Shown here piece after piece: positions 60,381-64,000 of a DNA stretch of 64,000 bases. Origin of the DNA: UWMA-0277 sp965183885 (lineage in GTDB: Bacteria; Bacteroidota; Bacteroidia; Flavobacteriales; BACL11); the NCBI GenBank assembly GCA_965183885.1, contig OZ238992.1, positions 434,001 through 498,000 of the forward strand, written 5' to 3'. A program made the translations under genes and the position numbers. Below the pieces are notes generated by a model. That model had not been told where the DNA came from. It was given only the letters and a program-made list of their open reading frames with translations, and did no database searches. Position 1 is the stretch's first letter; every line of letters begins with the position of its first letter.

Positions 60381-63300
60381 TTATTGAAGAATTAGTTTCT
60401 TATTAATCTTACCTTGATCTGTAGTAATCTCTAAGAAGTAAACTCCTTTAGCGTAAGATGCTAAACTAACATCTTTAGTGTACACACCAATGAAGTTATC
60501 TAAATTCTCAGAGTAAACAACTTTACCTAAGATACTTACAATAGCTACATCTAACATCTGTTGAGCATTACTTTCAAAACTAATAGTAAATACTTCATCA
60601 GAAGGGTTAGGGTAAACTGTAATTGCATCAATTGAGATTTCAGTTACAGCATTAACATAAGAGTAATCATACGTTAATGTATCTGCACAACCATTAGCGT
60701 CAGTTACAACACACCAGTATTGTCCGTCAGTTGCAGGAGCAATAGTAGCTGTAGTTTCAGTAGTATTCCACTCATAAGTATATGGTGCAACACCTGAAGT
60801 AACATCAGCAGTTAAGTTATGAGAAATATCCTCAGTGATTATACCACCGACAGCAACTGGCTCAGCAATTACTGCAGTTGCAGTAACTGAACACCCGTTA
60901 GTATCAGTAACAGAGTAAGGGTATGAACCTGCAGCTAATGCTGAAGTTGTAGCTCCACTCCAATCAGTAATATACCCTGGAGTACCTCCAGATATCACTA
61001 ATGAAGCAGTACCATCAGCACCACCATTACATGTTACATCAGTAGTAGTTTCAACAACAGTAAGTTCTGCTGGCTCAGTAACTACAACTGTATCCATAAC
61101 AGTACATCCATTTGCATCAGTAACTGTGTAAGGTTGTGAACCTGCACAAAGTGCACCAAGGTTTGGAGTAGTTGTGTAAGGAGCAATACCTCCAGAAATT
61201 GAAGGTGTAGCAACACCATCACAAAGTCCATAACATGATACATCTGTAACTGTCATACCTACTGTAATTGCTGTAGGCTCATTAATTACAACAGTATCTG
61301 AAACTATACAACCATTTGAATTATTAGTAGCAATATAAACAATTGCTCCAGCAGATAATGCATTATTATTTAATCCACCATAAGCAGTAGTCCATGAAGC
61401 ACCTGAAGCATCAGTAACTATAACCGTAGCAGTACCATCAGTACCACCATTACATGTTACGTCAGTAGTAGTAACAGATACAGAAGGAGCAGCTGGTTGT
61501 GTTATAGTAACAGTAACCGTTTCAGAACATCCATAAGTTGTATCATTAACTACACAAGTGTAAGTACCTGCCGCTAAACCTATAGCTTGTTGTGAAGTTT
61601 GTCCATTATCCCAAGTATAAGTATAGTTACCTGAACCACCAGCAACTGATATTATAATAGAACCATCAGTACCATCATAACAAGTTGCATCAGTTGCAAA
61701 GTTATTTACAGTAAAGAATGAACAAGGGTAAATACAGTCAGATGGATCACTAATTGTACAAATTGAACAGTAGTTAGTTGCTGTAGTATCCATACATCCT
61801 TCGTACACACAAGTACCATCATCAGTATTAGCTAAAGAATTATAGTTATTCGCAGTCATATCAGTACACCCATAAACATAAGGCTCACAAAGAGAAACTA
61901 CACTATCACAAGTAGCTAAAGGATCATAGTTATACATTGTAGTATCCATACAACCATACACACAGTAAGTACATGATGCACTATCACTTACTGTAGCAGT
62001 AGGATCATAGTTCATTGCTGTTGGATCCATACAACCTAATCCACAAATTACACCACCAACTGAGAATTCAGTAGCATCAGTAACCGAAGCTCCTGACCAT
62101 CCTGAAGGATATGAACCTGTAGGATAATTAGCAGTAGTTGGTCCTGAAGCTAAAGTAACACCAGAAGCATCAGTAGCTGTCCATGAGTACTCACTTAAGT
62201 AACCTGAACCACCATCGTAGAAAGTAATATCCCAACAGTCATCAGTTAAACATAAAGTATAAGATAATGAAGCTCCTGTTACTGATTTATGAAGCGTATC
62301 AGCAGAAGTACCATTAGTAACAACTAAATAAGCTGAACCTCCAGATTGATCCCAAGAGTAACTAGAATATTGATTGTATAAAGTTACAGTAACTTCATTC
62401 AACCCATAGTAACTACAGTTATAAGTACAAGAACTATCACTTACAGTAGCTGCAGGATCATAGTTAGTTGCAATAGTATCCATACAACCAGGTATAGCAC
62501 AGTTTGCACCACCTACTGAAACCACATAAGTACCAGGAGTAGCAGCTGTTAATCCTCCAAAGTTAAATGAAACTACAGAAGAGTTAGACCCTCCATTAAC
62601 TGTTACATCATAACAACCAGTAACTAAACATAGTGTATCATTATTGAAGAATCCTCCCATTAGTCCACCAGCGAAAGTATCTACACCATTTGTAATAGTA
62701 TAGTCTCCACCATTCCATCCTGAACCATTAGAACTAAACATTTCCATAACTTCAGAATTATCTAAACAAGGATATTGACAAGAACCATCATCAGTATTTG
62801 CTAAAGTATCATAGTTAAGTGCAGTAGAATCTGTACAACCATATACTAATGAAGCATCAACTAAGGCCATTGCATCAACACAAATATCAGAGTAGTAACT
62901 AGAACCAGTTGTTCCTGTAACTTTAACTGTTACACCAGTAGCAGCATAAGCAGAAACATCAATTACAGCTTCTATCCAATCTACACCTTGATCACCTGAA
63001 ACTGTCCAAGTTGAATCCCAAGTTGTTCCACCATCAGATGATAAATCAACATGTAAAGACCCCATAGTAGAACCATACATGTTATACCAGAACTTAAGTG
63101 CAGCATTAGGTAAAGTTGAAATATCAAAACAATGAGAAGTCATAGCTACATCATTATTATAATTACCTGAAGCCTCAATATACATATAGTAATCACCTTC
63201 CATTGCATAGTTAAACCCACCATAGTTAGTAGAGTAGTTAGGACCTGTAAGAGATGAAGTTGTACCATAAGCATCCCAAATCCAATCACCGTAAGATGAA

Positions 63301-64000
63301 CTACCACCAGTATTATCATCAGAATTCTGAGTCCAGTCAGCAGGAGTTAATCCAATTGATGCTAAACCATCTTCGAATCCATTTGAATATCCATTTGCTA
63401 AATGACAAGGATATACACAAGAACCATCTTCAGCATTAGCTAAAGAATTATAGTTAGAAGCTAAAGTATCTGTACAACCCCAAACTGCACTAAATAGGTT
63501 AATGTTATCAACAAATGATTGGTCACCATAAGAAGAAGTACTTCCCCAAGGTGTGTAGTAATCATCATTATATTTACCAACTGATTGGAATTCAATAGAA
63601 ATTGACTGTCCAATGTAAGCAGATAAGTCATAAATATGATTTACCCAAGTATCATTATGATCAGTAGGTAAGTAGTAATCGTTACCAGCACTAGAAGTAA
63701 GTACGTTAGTATCTACTTTCACTCTAAACCATGAGTAGTTAGTAGCATAAGTGTACTCTTGTCTTAAGTCAAAACTCATAGCAACACTTGTAGCAGTAAC
63801 ATTAGTTAAATCGATACATAATGCACCTGTAGCAATGTGAGTAGGACTATTAGCAAATGCTAAAGCACCTGTATTATAAGGGTAATTATACCCTGAAGAA
63901 GCCCCACCTTGACCTTGCCAAGAATATACATTCTGATTATTAGAACTATCAGTACTTGATGAAGCATTTGTACCTGAAGTTAATGTAATATCTAAACCAT
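60381..64000 (-). CDS. Giant T9SS-exported repeat protein with DGSC-type and SprB-like repeats (partial)
   Basis: The frame is open to the window edge, past the first Met seen at 63779, so the N-terminus lies outside; about 1200 residues are visible. The middle holds beta-sandwich domains (DNINLFSAVW; DDNTGGSSSYGDWIWDA) separated by Cys repeats of the form GCxDxxAxNYDxxA-TxDDGSCxYPC (e.g. GCTDTLASNYNSLANAEDGS). The C-terminal ~400 residues contain several SprB-like repeats (DVTCNGGTDGTATVIV, DVSCYGLCDGVATPSISGG, TDVTCNGGADGTASLVI) and a T9SS domain. A role in adhesion or gliding is likely by analogy with SprB. Confidence 0.88.
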   Translation of the reverse strand, partial: GLDITLTSGTNASSSTDSSNNQNVYSWQGQGGASSGYNYPYNTGALAFANSPTHIATGALCIDLTNVTATSVAMSFDLRQEYTYATNYSWFRVKVDTNVLTSSAGNDYYLPTDHNDTWVNHIYDLSAYIGQSISIEFQSVGKYNDDYYTPWGSTSSYGDQSFVDNINLFSAVWGCTDTLASNYNSLANAEDGSCVYPCHLANGYSNGFEDGLASIGLTPADWTQNSDDNTGGSSSYGDWIWDAYGTTSSLTGPNYSTNYGGFNYAMEGDYYMYIEASGNYNNDVAMTSHCFDISTLPNAALKFWYNMYGSTMGSLHVDLSSDGGTTWDSTWTVSGDQGVDWIEAVIDVSAYAATGVTVKVTGTTGSSYYSDICVDAMALVDASLVYGCTDSTALNYDTLANTDDGSCQYPCLDNSEVMEMFSSNGSGWNGGDYTITNGVDTFAGGLMGGFFNNDTLCLVTGCYDVTVNGGSNSSVVSFNFGGLTAATPGTYVVSVGGANCAIPGCMDTIATNYDPAATVSDSSCTYNCSYYGLNEVTVTLYNQYSSYSWDQSGGSAYLVVTNGTSADTLHKSVTGASLSYTLCLTDDCWDITFYDGGSGYLSEYSWTATDASGVTLASGPTTANYPTGSYPSGWSGASVTDATEFSVGGVICGLGCMDPTAMNYDPTATVSDSASCTYCVYGCMDTTMYNYDPLATCDSVVSLCEPYVYGCTDMTANNYNSLANTDDGTCVYEGCMDTTATNYCSICTISDPSDCIYPCSFFTVNNFATDATCYDGTDGSIIISVAGGSGNYTYTWDNGQTSQQAIGLAAGTYTCVVNDTTYGCSETVTVTITQPAAPSVSVTTTDVTCNGGTDGTATVIVTDASGASWTTAYGGLNNNALSAGAIVYIATNNSNGCIVSDTVVINEPTAITVGMTVTDVSCYGLCDGVATPSISGGIAPYTTTPNLGALCAGSQPYTVTDANGCTVMDTVVVTEPAELTVVETTTDVTCNGGADGTASLVISGGTPGYITDWSGATTSALAAGSYPYSVTDTNGCSVTATAVIAEPVAVGGIITEDISHNLTADVTSGVAPYTYEWNTTETTATIAPATDGQYWCVVTDANGCADTLTYDYSYVNAVTEISIDAITVYPNPSDEVFTISFESNAQQMLDVAIVSILGKVVYSENLDNFIGVYTKDVSLASYAKGVYFLEITTDQGKINKKLILQ

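Overview
The window comes from an AT-rich member of the Bacteroidota, most likely a flavobacterium-like marine or freshwater organism. The evidence is the many secreted proteins ending in type IX secretion (T9SS type A) sorting domains, SprB-like repeats, TonB-dependent and LytTR/two-component-propeller proteins, and promoters of the Bacteroidota form TTG-N19/20-TAnnTTTG. No rRNA or CRISPR array was seen.

Left flank (1-8.6 kb) is ordinary chromosome: a lytic transglycosylase (partial), rfbC, an FKBP-type isomerase, a zinc-ribbon protein, a DUF2147 protein, the ribosome-assembly GTPases era and der in one overlapping operon, two paralogous exported proteins, and an ABC-F ATPase. Right flank (59.0-64 kb) is also chromosomal: two T9SS-secreted proteins, one a very large repeat protein running off the window.

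Between them lies a roughly 50 kb genomic island inserted in the initiator tRNA-fMet gene. The intact tRNA is at 8638-8710. A second copy of its 3' half, with a different T-stem, is at 58974-59015, followed by what looks like the original terminator. A third short junction at about 23952 and matching integrase arm-type repeats at 24007 and 58847 suggest that two elements sit in tandem. Element A (8.7-23.95 kb) carries a large serine recombinase, a ParB-like protein, a VirE/primase-like protein, a ribbon-helix-helix protein, a membrane zincin, a short tyrosine recombinase and a type I restriction-modification operon. That operon has a built-in XRE regulator and an inserted DUF262-HNH-HEPN gene. 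Element B (24-59 kb) begins with umuDC and ends with a HipBST-like kinase toxin module and a tyrosine integrase next to attR.

The interior of element B is cargo: a Sir2-family gene, a LytTR two-component system, an AbiEii/DUF6922 toxin-antitoxin pair, T9SS-type exported proteins, and a 16.6 kb block bracketed by two inverted copies of one IS3-family element. That block reads as an extracytoplasmic copper/redox system: a T9SS-tagged multicopper oxidase, an MbnP-like protein followed by two MauG/MbnH-type dihaem proteins, a c-haem-motif anchor protein, a TonB receptor with a small Cys-rich partner, two heavy-metal-associated (HMA) proteins (one joined to a MauE/DoxX-like membrane domain), a BNR-repeat protein, TlpA-like thioredoxins and a YeiH transporter. 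Several pseudogenes mark its assembly.

Points most worth a second look are: the MbnP/MbnH-like copper cluster with T9SS tags; the DUF262-HNH-HEPN gene inside the type I operon; HipT with a long C-terminal extension resembling RteC-type domains; the left end of the IS, which is identical over 31 bp to the start of a T9SS sorting-domain coding sequence; and the chimeric initiator tRNA.
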